From positions 1-24,276 of the forward strand of contig MHDO01000141.1 in NCBI GenBank assembly GCA_001805005.1: a stretch of DNA of 24,276 nt, read 5' to 3'. This stretch comes from Nitrospinae bacterium RIFCSPLOWO2_12_39_16 (GTDB lineage: Bacteria > Nitrospinota > Nitrospinia > UBA9942). Shown here piece by piece: positions 1 to 8,188 of the stretch; the first letter of the stretch is position 1; every line of letters starts with the position of its first letter. The notes beneath the pieces are model-generated. The model saw only the letters and a program-made list of their open reading frames with translations, ran no database searches and was not told the origin of the DNA. Position numbers and translations under genes: made by a program.

Positions 1-279
1 AACAACAGGAGCCTCTTTTACTTCAGGAAGCGGCGGTGATGGAGCCTCTTCTATCGGCGGTAATACCTCCTTTATAAGAGCAGACGGCTGAACAATCTCT
101 ACTTTTTCAGCAGGTTTCTTTAATAAAGAGAGGTATTTAATTCCAACAAATACACCTCCCAATATAATTACAACTACAAGAAACATTACAGCTTTCTTCT
201 TTGAGCCCCCGGGTGCCTCTGCCTTATTGAGTAATTCCTTTTCAAAATCCTCCAACTCATCATCCTTTTCCTCTGGCAT
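1..279 (-). CDS. Membrane-anchored protein with acidic N-terminus and proline-rich stalk (3' end outside window)
   Basis: The frame is open from an ATG at 279 to the window edge (93 codons, no stop). The ATG follows a strong ribosome binding site, GAGGGAGGG, about four bases upstream. Residues 1-20 are acidic and charged, residues 26-29 are basic, and residues 31-48 form one hydrophobic segment, so the protein is probably a type II single-pass inner-membrane protein. The following part is rich in Pro, Glu and Val (LPPIEEAPSPPLPEVKEAP), like the periplasmic linkers of TonB-like or SPOR-domain proteins. The C-terminal domain that would identify it lies outside the window, so no function is assigned. 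It is the last visible gene downstream of ahcY, separated from it by a word-repeat hairpin. Confidence 0.7.
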   Translation of the reverse strand, partial: MPEEKDDELEDFEKELLNKAEAPGGSKKKAVMFLVVVIILGGVFVGIKYLSLLKKPAEKVEIVQPSALIKEVLPPIEEAPSPPLPEVKEAPVV

Positions 280-294
280 AAACCCTCCCTCTTT

Positions 295-366
295 AGTGTC
301 AGTGATCGGTGTCAGTGTCAGTAAAAGATTTTTTTGCTGACACTAAACACTGACACTGACCACTGG
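295..366. repeat. Word-repeat hairpin (word GTGTCA / TGACAC)
   Basis: The left arm repeats GTGTCAGTG-like words and the right arm repeats their complement (CTGACACT, CACTGACACTGAC) around a T-rich loop near 329-335. It fills the gap between ahcY and the next gene. The arms could fold in RNA, possibly as a processing or attenuation hairpin. It belongs to the set of similar gaps at 1680, 5509, 6603, 8113 and 10143. Confidence 0.7.
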
Positions 367-368
367 TT

Positions 369-1661
369 TTATGTTCCCATCTCCCATGACTCCAGATACT
401 TCTTTTGCTCATCTGTTAACTCATCAATCTTTATACCCATGGATTTAAGCTTAAGTGATGCAACCCATTCATCAGTTTCTCTTGGGACATTGTAAACTTT
501 GGCTTTTAAATTACCCTTCTGTTTTACAGCATATTCGGATGCAAGTGCCTGAACCGCAAAACTCATATCCATAACTGAGGCAGGATGTCCCTCAGCAGCA
601 GCAAGATTTATAAGCCTCCCCTCTCCCAATAAGTATATCCTCCTGCCGTCTTTCAATATATATTCATCAACAAAATCCCTCACATTTTTATTAACCTTCA
701 CTGATAACTCTTTTAATCCCTTTATATCAATCTCTATATCAAAGTGGCCTGAATTGGAGAGCATGGCACCATCTTTCATAACCTCTATATGCTCTTTCCT
801 TATTACATGCATGTCTCCTGTAAGGGTGCAGAAGAGGTCCCCCTCTTTTGCAGCCTGCATCATCGGCATAACCCTGAATCCGTCCATTGCAGCCTCAATA
901 GCCTTGACAGGGTTTATCTCTGTAACTATAACATTTGCACCCATCCCCTTTGCCCTCATGGCAAATCCCTTGCCGCACCATCCGTAACCCGCAGTCACAA
1001 CACTCTTTCCTGCGAGGAGTATATCCGTCGCCCTTACTATACCATCAATTGTTGACTGTCCTGTCCCGTATCTGTTGTCAAAAAAATGTTTTGTCTCTGC
1101 ATCATTCACTGCAATTACAGGGAATTTTAATGCCCCATCCCTCTCCATAGCCCTGAGCCTTATTACGCCTGTAGTTGTCTCCTCCATGCTGGCAATTATT
1201 TGTTTGTTCATTTGAGGATATTTGGAGTGAATGGCAGATACCAAGTCAGCACCGTCATCCATAGTTATTACAGGATTATGCTTAATTGCTGCCTCTATAT
1301 GGCTGTAATATGTCTCATTATCTTCACCCTTTATTGCATATACAGGAATCTGATAATGTTTCACAAGTGCCGCCGCAACATCATCCTGTGTTGACAGGGG
1401 ATTTGATGCACATAAAAGCATATCAGCCCCGCCAGCCTTAAGTGTCCTGACAAGATTTGCAGTCTCCGCTGTAACATGGAGGCATGCTGACATCTTAAGC
1501 CCTGCGAAAGGCTTCTCTTTTTCAAATCTATCTCTGACCAATTTGAGAACCGGCATGTCATTATTTGCCCATTCAATCCTCTTCTTTCCCTTATCAGCAA
1601 GTGTAATATCCTTCACATCATAATTCATTTCTTTCTCAACTACCTTTAAATTCGGTTTCAT
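369..1661 (-). CDS. ahcY: Adenosylhomocysteinase (S-adenosylhomocysteine hydrolase)
   Basis: It reversibly hydrolyses S-adenosylhomocysteine to adenosine and homocysteine in the cytoplasm, relieving product inhibition of methyltransferases. The protein has 430 residues, normal for the shorter bacterial type. Visible family signatures are EETTTG (about 160-165), NDAETKHFFDN (186-196), the NAD-binding loop GYGWCGKG (225-232) and the C-terminal substrate segment HPASVMDMSF. The ATG has an AGGGGG ribosome binding site a few bases upstream. metK lies 82 bases upstream on the same strand, so SAM synthesis and recycling are probably co-transcribed, with a word-repeat hairpin between them. The C-terminus ends in ESWEMGT rather than the Lys-Tyr-rich tail of longer homologues. 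Confidence 0.97.
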   Translation of the reverse strand: MKPNLKVVEKEMNYDVKDITLADKGKKRIEWANNDMPVLKLVRDRFEKEKPFAGLKMSACLHVTAETANLVRTLKAGGADMLLCASNPLSTQDDVAAALVKHYQIPVYAIKGEDNETYYSHIEAAIKHNPVITMDDGADLVSAIHSKYPQMNKQIIASMEETTTGVIRLRAMERDGALKFPVIAVNDAETKHFFDNRYGTGQSTIDGIVRATDILLAGKSVVTAGYGWCGKGFAMRAKGMGANVIVTEINPVKAIEAAMDGFRVMPMMQAAKEGDLFCTLTGDMHVIRKEHIEVMKDGAMLSNSGHFDIEIDIKGLKELSVKVNKNVRDFVDEYILKDGRRIYLLGEGRLINLAAAEGHPASVMDMSFAVQALASEYAVKQKGNLKAKVYNVPRETDEWVASLKLKSMGIKIDELTDEQKKYLESWEMGT

Positions 1662-1679
1662 TAATCCCCCTAATTAATT

Positions 1680-1744
1680 TTAGATTTTAGATTTAGGATT
1701 TTTGATTTTTTAAATCTTAAATCAGAAATCGTAAATCATAAATT
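1680..1744. repeat. Word-repeat hairpin (word AGATTT / AAATCT)
   Basis: One arm repeats TTTAGATTT/GATTT and the other repeats AAATCT/AAATCA around a central T-run, filling the metK-ahcY gap. AT-rich and imperfect. Its design matches the other gap hairpins but uses a different word. No U-tract placed as in a standard terminator, so termination is not claimed. Confidence 0.65.
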
Positions 1745-2910
1745 CATAGTCCTGCTGCCTTTCTTATTGCATCAGCCTTGTCAGTTTTTTCCCATGTGAA
1801 CTCGGGCAGTTCTCTCCCGAAATGGCCATAGGCGGCAGTCTTCCTGTATATTGGCCTTCTCAAATTCAGATGCTTTATAATCTTTGCAGGCCTCATGTCA
1901 AAAAATTCCCTCACAAGCTCATTTATCTTCTTTAGCGGAATTTTTTCTGTCTTAAATGTATCAATCATAATTGATACAGGCTCAGCAACACCAATGGCAT
2001 AGGCTATCTGAACTTCGCACTTATCTGCTATCCCTGATGCTACCAAGTTCTTTGCTACATATCTTGCCATATAAGATGCCGACCTGTCCACCTTTGAAGG
2101 GTCTTTTCCTGAAAATGCACCTCCTCCATGACTCCCTACCCCTCCGTATGTATCAACTATAATCTTTCTACCTGTGAGCCCACAGTCCCCCATTGGACCC
2201 CCAACAACAAATCTCCCTGTAGGATTTATGTGATATTTAATCTTTTCTTCATTTAAGAGTTTATGCGGAATAACAGGCTTTATAACCTTCTCTATCATAT
2301 CCTCCTTAATCTCTTTCAGGGTTACATCAGGGCTATGCTGGGTAGATATAACCACTGTATCTACTCTCACAGGCTTTCCATCAGCATATTCTACTGTAAC
2401 CTGAGACTTTCCGTCAGGCCTCAAATATGGGACAACATCCTTCTTTCTAACCTCTGAAAGCTTCATTGTAAGCTTATGTGCCAGCGATATCGGCATGGGC
2501 ATCAATTCCGGAGTCTCATTTGTTGCATATCCAAACATCAGCCCCTGGTCGCCTGCCCCCTGTTCCTCTTCCTTGCCCCTGTCAACCCCCATAGCAATAT
2601 CAGGGGACTGCTCCTTTATAGATGTGATTACCGAGCATGTCTCATAATCAAATCCGTATTTTGCCCTTGTATAGCCGATATCCTTTATGACATCCCTTGC
2701 TATCTTTGGAATATCCACATAAGCCTTTGTGGTAATCTCGCCTGCAACAAATATCAGCCCTGTGGTTACCAGTGTCTCACATGCCACCCTCCCGTGAGGG
2801 TCTTCTGTATAGATTGCGTCAAGAACTGAATCAGAAATCTGGTCTGCGATTTTATCAGGATGACCTTCGGTCACCGATTCAGAAGTAAAAAAATAATTTG
2901 TCCTGCCCAT
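1744..2910 (-). CDS. metK: S-adenosylmethionine synthetase
   Basis: It makes S-adenosylmethionine from methionine and ATP. The protein has 388 residues, typical for bacterial MetK. Recognisable motifs are GHPDK (16-20) near the start, the methionine/ATP loop GAGDQGLMFGY, and the phosphate-binding stretch GGGAFSGKDPSKVDRSASYM. The ATG is preceded by AAGGAGG at a good distance. It follows enzyme I on the same strand after a 66-base AT-rich gap that contains a weak A/T word hairpin and no recognisable SAM riboswitch. It lies directly upstream of ahcY, so the two ends of the methyl cycle are paired. Confidence 0.97.
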   Translation of the reverse strand: MGRTNYFFTSESVTEGHPDKIADQISDSVLDAIYTEDPHGRVACETLVTTGLIFVAGEITTKAYVDIPKIARDVIKDIGYTRAKYGFDYETCSVITSIKEQSPDIAMGVDRGKEEEQGAGDQGLMFGYATNETPELMPMPISLAHKLTMKLSEVRKKDVVPYLRPDGKSQVTVEYADGKPVRVDTVVISTQHSPDVTLKEIKEDMIEKVIKPVIPHKLLNEEKIKYHINPTGRFVVGGPMGDCGLTGRKIIVDTYGGVGSHGGGAFSGKDPSKVDRSASYMARYVAKNLVASGIADKCEVQIAYAIGVAEPVSIMIDTFKTEKIPLKKINELVREFFDMRPAKIIKHLNLRRPIYRKTAAYGHFGRELPEFTWEKTDKADAIRKAAGL

Positions 2911-2976
2911 TAACTAATCCTCCTTAACCTAAATTGAATTTTAAAGTTTGAATTATATTTTTTATTTTTTAAATTT

Positions 2977-4818
2977 TCAACCTGCAATTTGTAATTCTGA
3001 GGCATCCTCCTTTCTACTTAACATTGATTTATTAGAAAAGTTATACTCTTCCATATCCTCTGGATATATCCGTGGTATCTCTTCGCTTAAATATTTCTTT
3101 ACATCATCCGTTGATTTTAATTTTAATATCTCATGTGCCACCCTCACCGCATCTTCATACTTTATCTGCCGTATAAATTTCTTAACCTTCGGGATAGAGT
3201 GGGGATCCATGCTTATAGACTCTATCCTCCCCATCCCCAAAAGGATCAGTGTATGTATATTATCACCGCCCATCATACCACAAATACTTACAGGAATTCC
3301 TGTCTTTTCTGCGGATGATATGATATTTTTAAGCATCCTCAAGACTGCAGGGTGGAGCGGCTGATACAGATATGCAACATGCTCATTTATTCTGTCCATT
3401 GCCAAAGTATACTGAATCAAGTCATTTGTCCCTATACTAAAGAAATCAACCTCTTCGGAGAGAAGGTCTGTAATAACAGATGCCGATGGTGTTTCTATCA
3501 TAGCCCCAACTTCAATCTCTGAATCAAACGGGATTCCTTTTGATTTAAGCTCGCCTTTTACATCTTCCAGTATCTGGTTTGCATCCCTCAATTCATCAAC
3601 ACTTGAAATCATAGGATACATGAGTTTCAGCCTCCCATAATGGCTTGCCCTCAAAATGCCCCTGAGCTGTGTTTTAAAAATATCTATTCTATTGAGACAT
3701 AGCCTTATGCCCCTTAAACCGAGGGCAGGGTTATTCTCCTTATCAGTCTTTGATTCAGAGATAAACTTATCTCCGCCGAGGTCTAATGTTCGTATGATTG
3801 AGTAACTGTTTTTTACCCGCATTGCAACTTTCTTATAATCAAGGAAATGCTCCTCCTCTGTCGGAAGTCCATCCTTATTTATATAGAGATATTCTGTCCT
3901 GTAAAGCCCTACCCCCTCTGCCCCGTATCTTATTGCAAGATCAACCTCGTCAGAATACTCAATGTTTGACATGAGCTTAACCCTCTGGCCATCCTTTGTT
4001 ATTGCTGGCAGGTCCTTTGATTTTAATAGCTCCTTTTCATAATACCTGAACCTCTGCTGTTTTTTTAAGAACAAATGAAATGTATCGGCGTCCGGGGCAA
4101 GGATAACCGAGCCGTCAATCCCATCCACAATAATTGAATCACCGTTCTTTGCCTTCTCAGTTATATTCTTAAGCCCAACCACGGCAGGAATTTCAAATGC
4201 AGATGCCATAATGCCTGTATGAGATGTCTTCCCCCCGGCATCAGTAGCAAAACCGAGCACCTTCTCCCTCTTCATCTGGATAGTATCAGACGGTGTCAGA
4301 TCATGCGCTACAATTATTACAGGCTCCTCCAAATCTGCAAGGCTCTCCAGATGATGCCCTATCATATTCCTCAATATCCTGTATACAACCTGCTCAATGT
4401 CCTTTTTCCTTCCACTGATGTATTCATCACTTATATTCTCAAACTTTTTCAAAAAACCTTCCAGTGATTCTTTCAATGCCCACTCTGCGTTAACCTTCTG
4501 CCCTCCTATGAAGTTTATGGTATTTTCCACAAGGGTGTCATCTTTCAGCATCATTATATGGGCATCAAGCATATAGAGATGATTTGAGCCAATGTCCTTT
4601 TTTGCCTTTTCCCTTATCTCCATTAACTGTGTCTTTGATTTTTCCAAAGCCTGATTAAACCTCTGTATCTCATTCTCAATATGAGAATCCGCAATGGCAT
4701 GCCTCAATATGCACGGTTTTGCCCTGTCAAGAATATACACCCTTCCTATTGCTATACCAGGTGATGCCGCTATACCTTTATAATCTTGAGCAGTCGTCTT
4801 GTTTTTATTATTTTCCAT
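2977..4818 (-). CDS. ptsI: PTS enzyme I (phosphoenolpyruvate-protein phosphotransferase)
   Basis: It autophosphorylates with phosphoenolpyruvate and passes the phosphate to HPr. The frame can start at 4839, but the ATG at 4818 (MENNKNK) is preferred: it overlaps the HPr stop, has GGTGAAGG just upstream, and leaves the family start GIAASPGIAIG near the N-terminus. Counting from 4839, the phosphorylated histidine in GGKTSHTGIMA is residue 207, the PEP-binding arginine region GLRGIRL is near 374-380, and the active-site cysteine in SICGMMGG is 520. The chosen product is 613 residues, slightly longer than average EI. No PTS permease lies nearby, so this is probably a regulatory phosphorelay with HPr and the two EIIA proteins. 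Confidence 0.95.
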   Translation of the reverse strand: MENNKNKTTAQDYKGIAASPGIAIGRVYILDRAKPCILRHAIADSHIENEIQRFNQALEKSKTQLMEIREKAKKDIGSNHLYMLDAHIMMLKDDTLVENTINFIGGQKVNAEWALKESLEGFLKKFENISDEYISGRKKDIEQVVYRILRNMIGHHLESLADLEEPVIIVAHDLTPSDTIQMKREKVLGFATDAGGKTSHTGIMASAFEIPAVVGLKNITEKAKNGDSIIVDGIDGSVILAPDADTFHLFLKKQQRFRYYEKELLKSKDLPAITKDGQRVKLMSNIEYSDEVDLAIRYGAEGVGLYRTEYLYINKDGLPTEEEHFLDYKKVAMRVKNSYSIIRTLDLGGDKFISESKTDKENNPALGLRGIRLCLNRIDIFKTQLRGILRASHYGRLKLMYPMISSVDELRDANQILEDVKGELKSKGIPFDSEIEVGAMIETPSASVITDLLSEEVDFFSIGTNDLIQYTLAMDRINEHVAYLYQPLHPAVLRMLKNIISSAEKTGIPVSICGMMGGDNIHTLILLGMGRIESISMDPHSIPKVKKFIRQIKYEDAVRVAHEILKLKSTDDVKKYLSEEIPRIYPEDMEEYNFSNKSMLSRKEDASELQIAG

Positions 4819-5083
4819 TACCTTCACCAAGGCTGTCATTTAGAAGCTTCTTCAATCCGTCTGCTGCATTCTTTTCATCTTCGCCTGTAATTACCAATTT
4901 AATCTCACTCCCTTTATTGGCTGATAAAGTCAGTATCTCTAAAACACTCTTACCGTTCACCTTTCTCTCATTATTTTCTATTAAAAGCTCTGATTTAAAA
5001 CTATTTGCAAGCTGTGCCAGACGAAACGCCGGTTTCGCATGCAACCCGAGCTCATCTTTAATAATAACTGCAATAGTCTCCAT
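4808..5083 (-). CDS. ptsH: HPr phosphocarrier protein
   Basis: A 91-residue HPr that carries phosphate from enzyme I to the EIIA proteins. The active histidine is His15 in GLHAKPA. The regulatory serine is Ser46 in VNGKSVLEI, at the canonical position. Position 17 is lysine rather than the near-universal arginine that stabilises the phosphohistidine (a conservative change). Ser46 implies possible control by HPr kinase, but hprK is not in this window. The gene ends 11 bases inside enzyme I and starts four bases after the EIIA stop, so EIIA, HPr and EI form a tight translational unit. Confidence 0.95.
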   Translation of the reverse strand: METIAVIIKDELGLHAKPAFRLAQLANSFKSELLIENNERKVNGKSVLEILTLSANKGSEIKLVITGEDEKNAADGLKKLLNDSLGEGNGK

Positions 5084-5087
5084 TAAT

Positions 5088-5504
5088 TTAATTTTTGATA
5101 ATCTGATTTTTATGCAGTAAATCCGTAGCCACAGATATATTTTTCTGCCCGTATTCCTTTATAAAATTTGCTGCATCTATCAGACTCCTCTTCTCCTTAA
5201 TAAAAGGGACTTTAAGTATCATCGGAAGATTAACGCCGGATACCACTTCCGCCATAAACTCATCCAAAAACGATATGCAGATATTAGAGGGTGTCCCTCC
5301 AAACATATCTGTTAAGATAAGCACACCATCTCCCTTATCGGCTGATTTTATAGCAGCCTTTACCATCTGCCTGACAGCCTCCGGACTTTCATTGTTGTCT
5401 ATGGAAACAGACACAATGTCAATTTTATCTCCTGCTATCGCCTCTGCTGTCTTTAAAAGTTCAGCAGCCAGATTTCCATGAGTTACTATAACTGTGCCTA
5501 TCAT
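5088..5504 (-). CDS. Mannose-type PTS EIIA protein
   Basis: A 138-residue stand-alone EIIA domain of the mannose/sorbose family. The phosphorylated histidine is His9 in VTHGNLA, and the Asp/Gly-rich segment LILTDMFGGTPSN is characteristic of the family's active-site rim. It accepts phosphate from HPr, encoded four bases downstream. No EIIB, EIIC or EIID genes are nearby, so a regulatory role rather than sugar uptake is likely; this is an inference. In many relatives hprK and rapZ lie just upstream; here the upstream gap is only 74 bases and holds a word-repeat hairpin. Confidence 0.92.
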   Translation of the reverse strand: MIGTVIVTHGNLAAELLKTAEAIAGDKIDIVSVSIDNNESPEAVRQMVKAAIKSADKGDGVLILTDMFGGTPSNICISFLDEFMAEVVSGVNLPMILKVPFIKEKRSLIDAANFIKEYGQKNISVATDLLHKNQIIKN

Positions 5505-5508
5505 TTTA

Positions 5509-5572
5509 AAAAGGGTTCAAGGGTTCAAGGATTCGAGGGTTTGTTTCGCTTGACCTCTCGACCCCTTAATCA
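5509..5572. repeat. Word-repeat hairpin (word GGTTCAAG / CTTGACC)
   Basis: The left arm contains two GGGTTCAAG copies followed by GGATTCGAGGG; the right arm has CTTGACCTCTCGACCCCTT. The arms pair imperfectly around TTTGTTTCG. It occupies the ptsN-EIIA gap where hprK and rapZ are found in related clusters. Confidence 0.7.
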
Positions 5573-5578
5573 CTTTTT

Positions 5579-6043
5579 TTATATCAATTTTGAATCTTCT
5601 CTTGAAATAGCCTCGTAAATCTCCTTTTCATTCTTTGCCTTCATCAAATCCTGACGGAATAAAGGATTTTTCAGAAGCTTGGAAATTCGTGCCAATGTCT
5701 TTAAATGTATACCTGCCGACTTCTCAGGTGCTATAAGCAAAAATATAAAGTAAACAGGTTTCTGATCAAGGGAGTCAAAATTGATGCCACTGTTTGACCG
5801 CCCGAATGTCGCCACAATTGTCTCTATCTCATTTGATTTGGCATGAGGAATTGCTACATTTTCACCTATACCTGTGCTGCCGAGTCTCTCCCTCTCCATA
5901 AGGGCATCAAGCAGTTTATTTTTATCCCTCACCTTTCCGCTTTTAACCAGCGGTTCTGCCAGTTCAGAGATTACATCCCTTTTTCCCTCTGCCTTCAGGT
6001 CAGCGATGATAGAATCTGCATCTAAAATTTCTGTTATCTTCAT
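5579..6043 (-). CDS. ptsN: PTS nitrogen-regulatory EIIA (EIIA-Ntr)
   Basis: A 154-residue fructose/mannitol-type EIIA domain of the PtsN class. The phospho-acceptor is His67 in NVAIPHAKS, preceded by the usual GSTGIGENVAIPHA context. PtsN-class proteins relay the PTS phosphorylation state to targets such as potassium transport and nitrogen control, and are typically encoded beside rpoN and hpf, as here. Its ATG overlaps the hpf stop by one base (TAATG), indicating translational coupling. No GAF domain or other extension is present. Confidence 0.95.
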   Translation of the reverse strand: MKITEILDADSIIADLKAEGKRDVISELAEPLVKSGKVRDKNKLLDALMERERLGSTGIGENVAIPHAKSNEIETIVATFGRSNSGINFDSLDQKPVYFIFLLIAPEKSAGIHLKTLARISKLLKNPLFRQDLMKAKNEKEIYEAISREDSKLI

Positions 6044-6588
6044 TATTCGGGTTCAATCAGTCCGTAATTGTCATCTTTTCTCTTATACAGGACATTTATC
6101 CTTCCATTATTTGAATTCCTGAACACAAGAAATTCATATCCAAGGAGGTCCATCTGCATAGCTGCCTCATCAACAGACATGGGTTTATAGGCAAAACTCT
6201 TTGTCTTTATAATATGATGCGGCGTATCGCCCACCTCTTCTATACTCTCCTTTGCGATTATATCCATCTTTATATTTACATCTTTTTCATGCTGCTTATT
6301 TTTTAATGCCCATATCCTTTCTTTGTGTTTCCTCACCTGCCTGTCTATTTTGTCCATAACCTTATCTATAGAGGAATACATATCCTCCGTTACTTCTTCC
6401 CCGTGAATCTTTACACCGTTGGCATTGATTGTTACCTCTGCCTTCTGGCGAAACTTTTCCACAGCGAGTATTACATGGGCATCAATGGTAGTATTAAGAA
6501 ACTTCTTCACCTTCTGAACCTTTTCCTCCGCATACTTCTTTAATGCATCTGTCATCTCAATATTCCTGCCTGTTACACTAACCTGCAT
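6043..6588 (-). CDS. hpf: Ribosome hibernation promoting factor, long form
   Basis: A 181-residue protein with an N-terminal S30AE/YfiA domain (about 1-105, starting MQVSVTGRNIEMTDALKKY) and a C-terminal dimerisation domain (about 120-176, with KSFAYKPMSVDEAAMQMDLLG and NGRINVLYKRKDDNYGLIEP). This two-domain long form binds the 30S subunit and pairs ribosomes into 100S dimers in slow growth. It lies between rpoN and ptsN, the classic arrangement. The ATG has a GGGAGGGG-like ribosome binding site. Confidence 0.95.
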   Translation of the reverse strand: MQVSVTGRNIEMTDALKKYAEEKVQKVKKFLNTTIDAHVILAVEKFRQKAEVTINANGVKIHGEEVTEDMYSSIDKVMDKIDRQVRKHKERIWALKNKQHEKDVNIKMDIIAKESIEEVGDTPHHIIKTKSFAYKPMSVDEAAMQMDLLGYEFLVFRNSNNGRINVLYKRKDDNYGLIEPE

Positions 6589-6602
6589 TTTTCCCCTCCC
6601 TA

Positions 6603-6672
6603 AAATAAAGTATCAAGTTTATCAAGTTCAACAACTTTATAACTTTATAAACTTTATCACTTTTAACTTTAT
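6603..6672. repeat. Word-repeat hairpin (word ACTTTAT / ATAAAGT)
   Basis: Repeats of AACTTTATA, with an opposing ATAAAGTATCAAGTTTATCAAGTT arm, fill the rpoN-hpf gap. Pairing is imperfect and AT-rich. Same design as the other gap hairpins of this operon but another word. Confidence 0.6.
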
Positions 6673-6678
6673 TATGCT

Positions 6679-8109
6679 TTAATATTCAAATCTCCTCTTC
6701 CTCTTGCTTGTAGAAGAAATTTTTAACTCTTTTCTATATTTTGTTACAGTTCTTCTTGCTATATTTATCCCCTTATTTTTCAGAACTTCCACAAGCTGCT
6801 GGTCTGTGAAGGGCTTTACTGCCAATTCCCCTCCCACAGCTTCCTTTATCATATCTTTCACCCTTACAGAGGACATCATATCGCCATTCGATAAATTTAT
6901 TCCACTATGAAAGAAAAATTTTAACTCAAACATCCCCTGCGGTGTATATATATATTTATTTGTAGTAACCCTGCTTACTGTTGACTCATGCATGCCTATA
7001 TCCTCAGCAACATCCCTTAAAACAAGGGGCTTGAGATGGGTAAGCCCCTTATCAAGAAACTCCCTCTGAAACCTGACAATGCTCTTTGCCACCTTATAAA
7101 TAGTTTGTCTCCTCTGTTCAATGCTCTTTATAAACCATACCGCTGACCTGAATTTTTCCTCAACATATTCTTTTGCTTCATTCTTATTTTTATTTTTTAA
7201 TATCTCCTGATAATAGGGGCTTACCTTGAGTCTTGGTATCCCCTCATCATTAAGCATTACCTGATAATCATCTGCTGCCTTTACTACAACAACATCCGGA
7301 GTTACATACTGAATCTCTGTAGGGCTGTATTTATTGCCAGGATTTGGGTTCAATTCCTTTATAATCTTCACCGCCTCAACAATATCTTTTAGTGGCGCAT
7401 TTACCTCTTTGGATATCCTTTGAAAGTTTTTCTCCTCCAATACATCTAAAAATCTATCAATAAGGAGTGCTGCCAAAGAACTAGTAGGTCCCTTATTTTT
7501 TATCTGAAGGCTAAGACACTCTTTAATGTCCCTTGCACCCACCCCAGAGGGGTCAAAAGACTGGATAAACCCAAGCACTTTTTCCACATCATCTGCCGTC
7601 ACATTCACACTTTGGGCAATCTCCTCGGTGCTGCTTCTCATGTATCCATCATCGTCAATATTTCCAATGATTATTGTGCCGATATACCTGTCCCTATCAT
7701 CCTCCGCTGAAAGATTAAGCTGCCATACAAGATACTCCCTCAAAGAGGTCTTCTGTCTAATAGTATTTTCAATCGGCGGCCTTTCAGGTGTATACCCCCC
7801 TGAAGGGAACTGCGGATAAAAATTATCCTGAAAATATGTCTCCCAGTCAATATCCGTTTTATTCTCTTCTCCTTTATCCTTTGTGTATTCTATATCGGTA
7901 GTAGATTCAGCAGAACCATTGCTTTCAGAACTCTCCTCCTTTACCTGAACAATCTCTTCTTCAAGCAGGGGATTTTCAGTTAGTTCCTGATTAATCTGGT
8001 TGATTAAATCAAGCCTTGCAAGAGGCAGAAGCTTTATCGCCTGCTGGAGCATCGGGGTCATCACCAGCTTATGCGTCTGTCTTAATGTTAATTTAATTTC
8101 ATTTGCCAT
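6679..8109 (-). CDS. rpoN: RNA polymerase sigma-54 factor
   Basis: A 476-residue sigma-54. Region I (about 1-50) is rich in Gln and Leu (LRQTHKLVMTPMLQQAIKLL) and contacts activators. A very acidic region II follows (about 55-95). The core-binding domain is central, the helix-turn-helix is near 360-385 (DVAEDIGMHESTVSRVTTNK), and the RpoN box ARRTVTKYRK (451-460) reads the -24 element. All parts are present and full length. It is the fourth gene of the lptC-led transcript, and an exact -24/-12 element lies upstream of lptC, suggesting possible self-dependence. Confidence 0.97.
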   Translation of the reverse strand: MANEIKLTLRQTHKLVMTPMLQQAIKLLPLARLDLINQINQELTENPLLEEEIVQVKEESSESNGSAESTTDIEYTKDKGEENKTDIDWETYFQDNFYPQFPSGGYTPERPPIENTIRQKTSLREYLVWQLNLSAEDDRDRYIGTIIIGNIDDDGYMRSSTEEIAQSVNVTADDVEKVLGFIQSFDPSGVGARDIKECLSLQIKNKGPTSSLAALLIDRFLDVLEEKNFQRISKEVNAPLKDIVEAVKIIKELNPNPGNKYSPTEIQYVTPDVVVVKAADDYQVMLNDEGIPRLKVSPYYQEILKNKNKNEAKEYVEEKFRSAVWFIKSIEQRRQTIYKVAKSIVRFQREFLDKGLTHLKPLVLRDVAEDIGMHESTVSRVTTNKYIYTPQGMFELKFFFHSGINLSNGDMMSSVRVKDMIKEAVGGELAVKPFTDQQLVEVLKNKGINIARRTVTKYRKELKISSTSKRKRRFEY

Positions 8110-8112
8110 AAA

Positions 8113-8187
8113 AAAGTTAAGGAGTTCAAGAGTTAAGGAGTGAGGGAGTTAACTCTATAACTCCTTAACTCCTAAACTCACCAACTC
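8113..8187. repeat. Word-repeat hairpin (word GAGTTAAGGAGT)
   Basis: The left arm carries AGTTAAGGAGTTCAAGAGTTAA and more copies; the right arm carries AACTCCTTAACTCCTAAACTC. It fills the lptB-rpoN gap. The same word occurs again at 10143-10187, so these two gaps share a repeat family. Confidence 0.75.
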
Positions 8188-8188
8188 A

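Noticed and set aside
1662..2976. SAM riboswitch near metK or ahcY
   Set aside because: The upstream gaps are 66 and 82 bases, AT-rich word repeats, with none of the conserved SAM-riboswitch cores visible.
2948..3364. 138-codon plus-strand frame
   Set aside because: It is antisense to the C-terminal half of enzyme I and has no ribosome binding site or recognisable motif.
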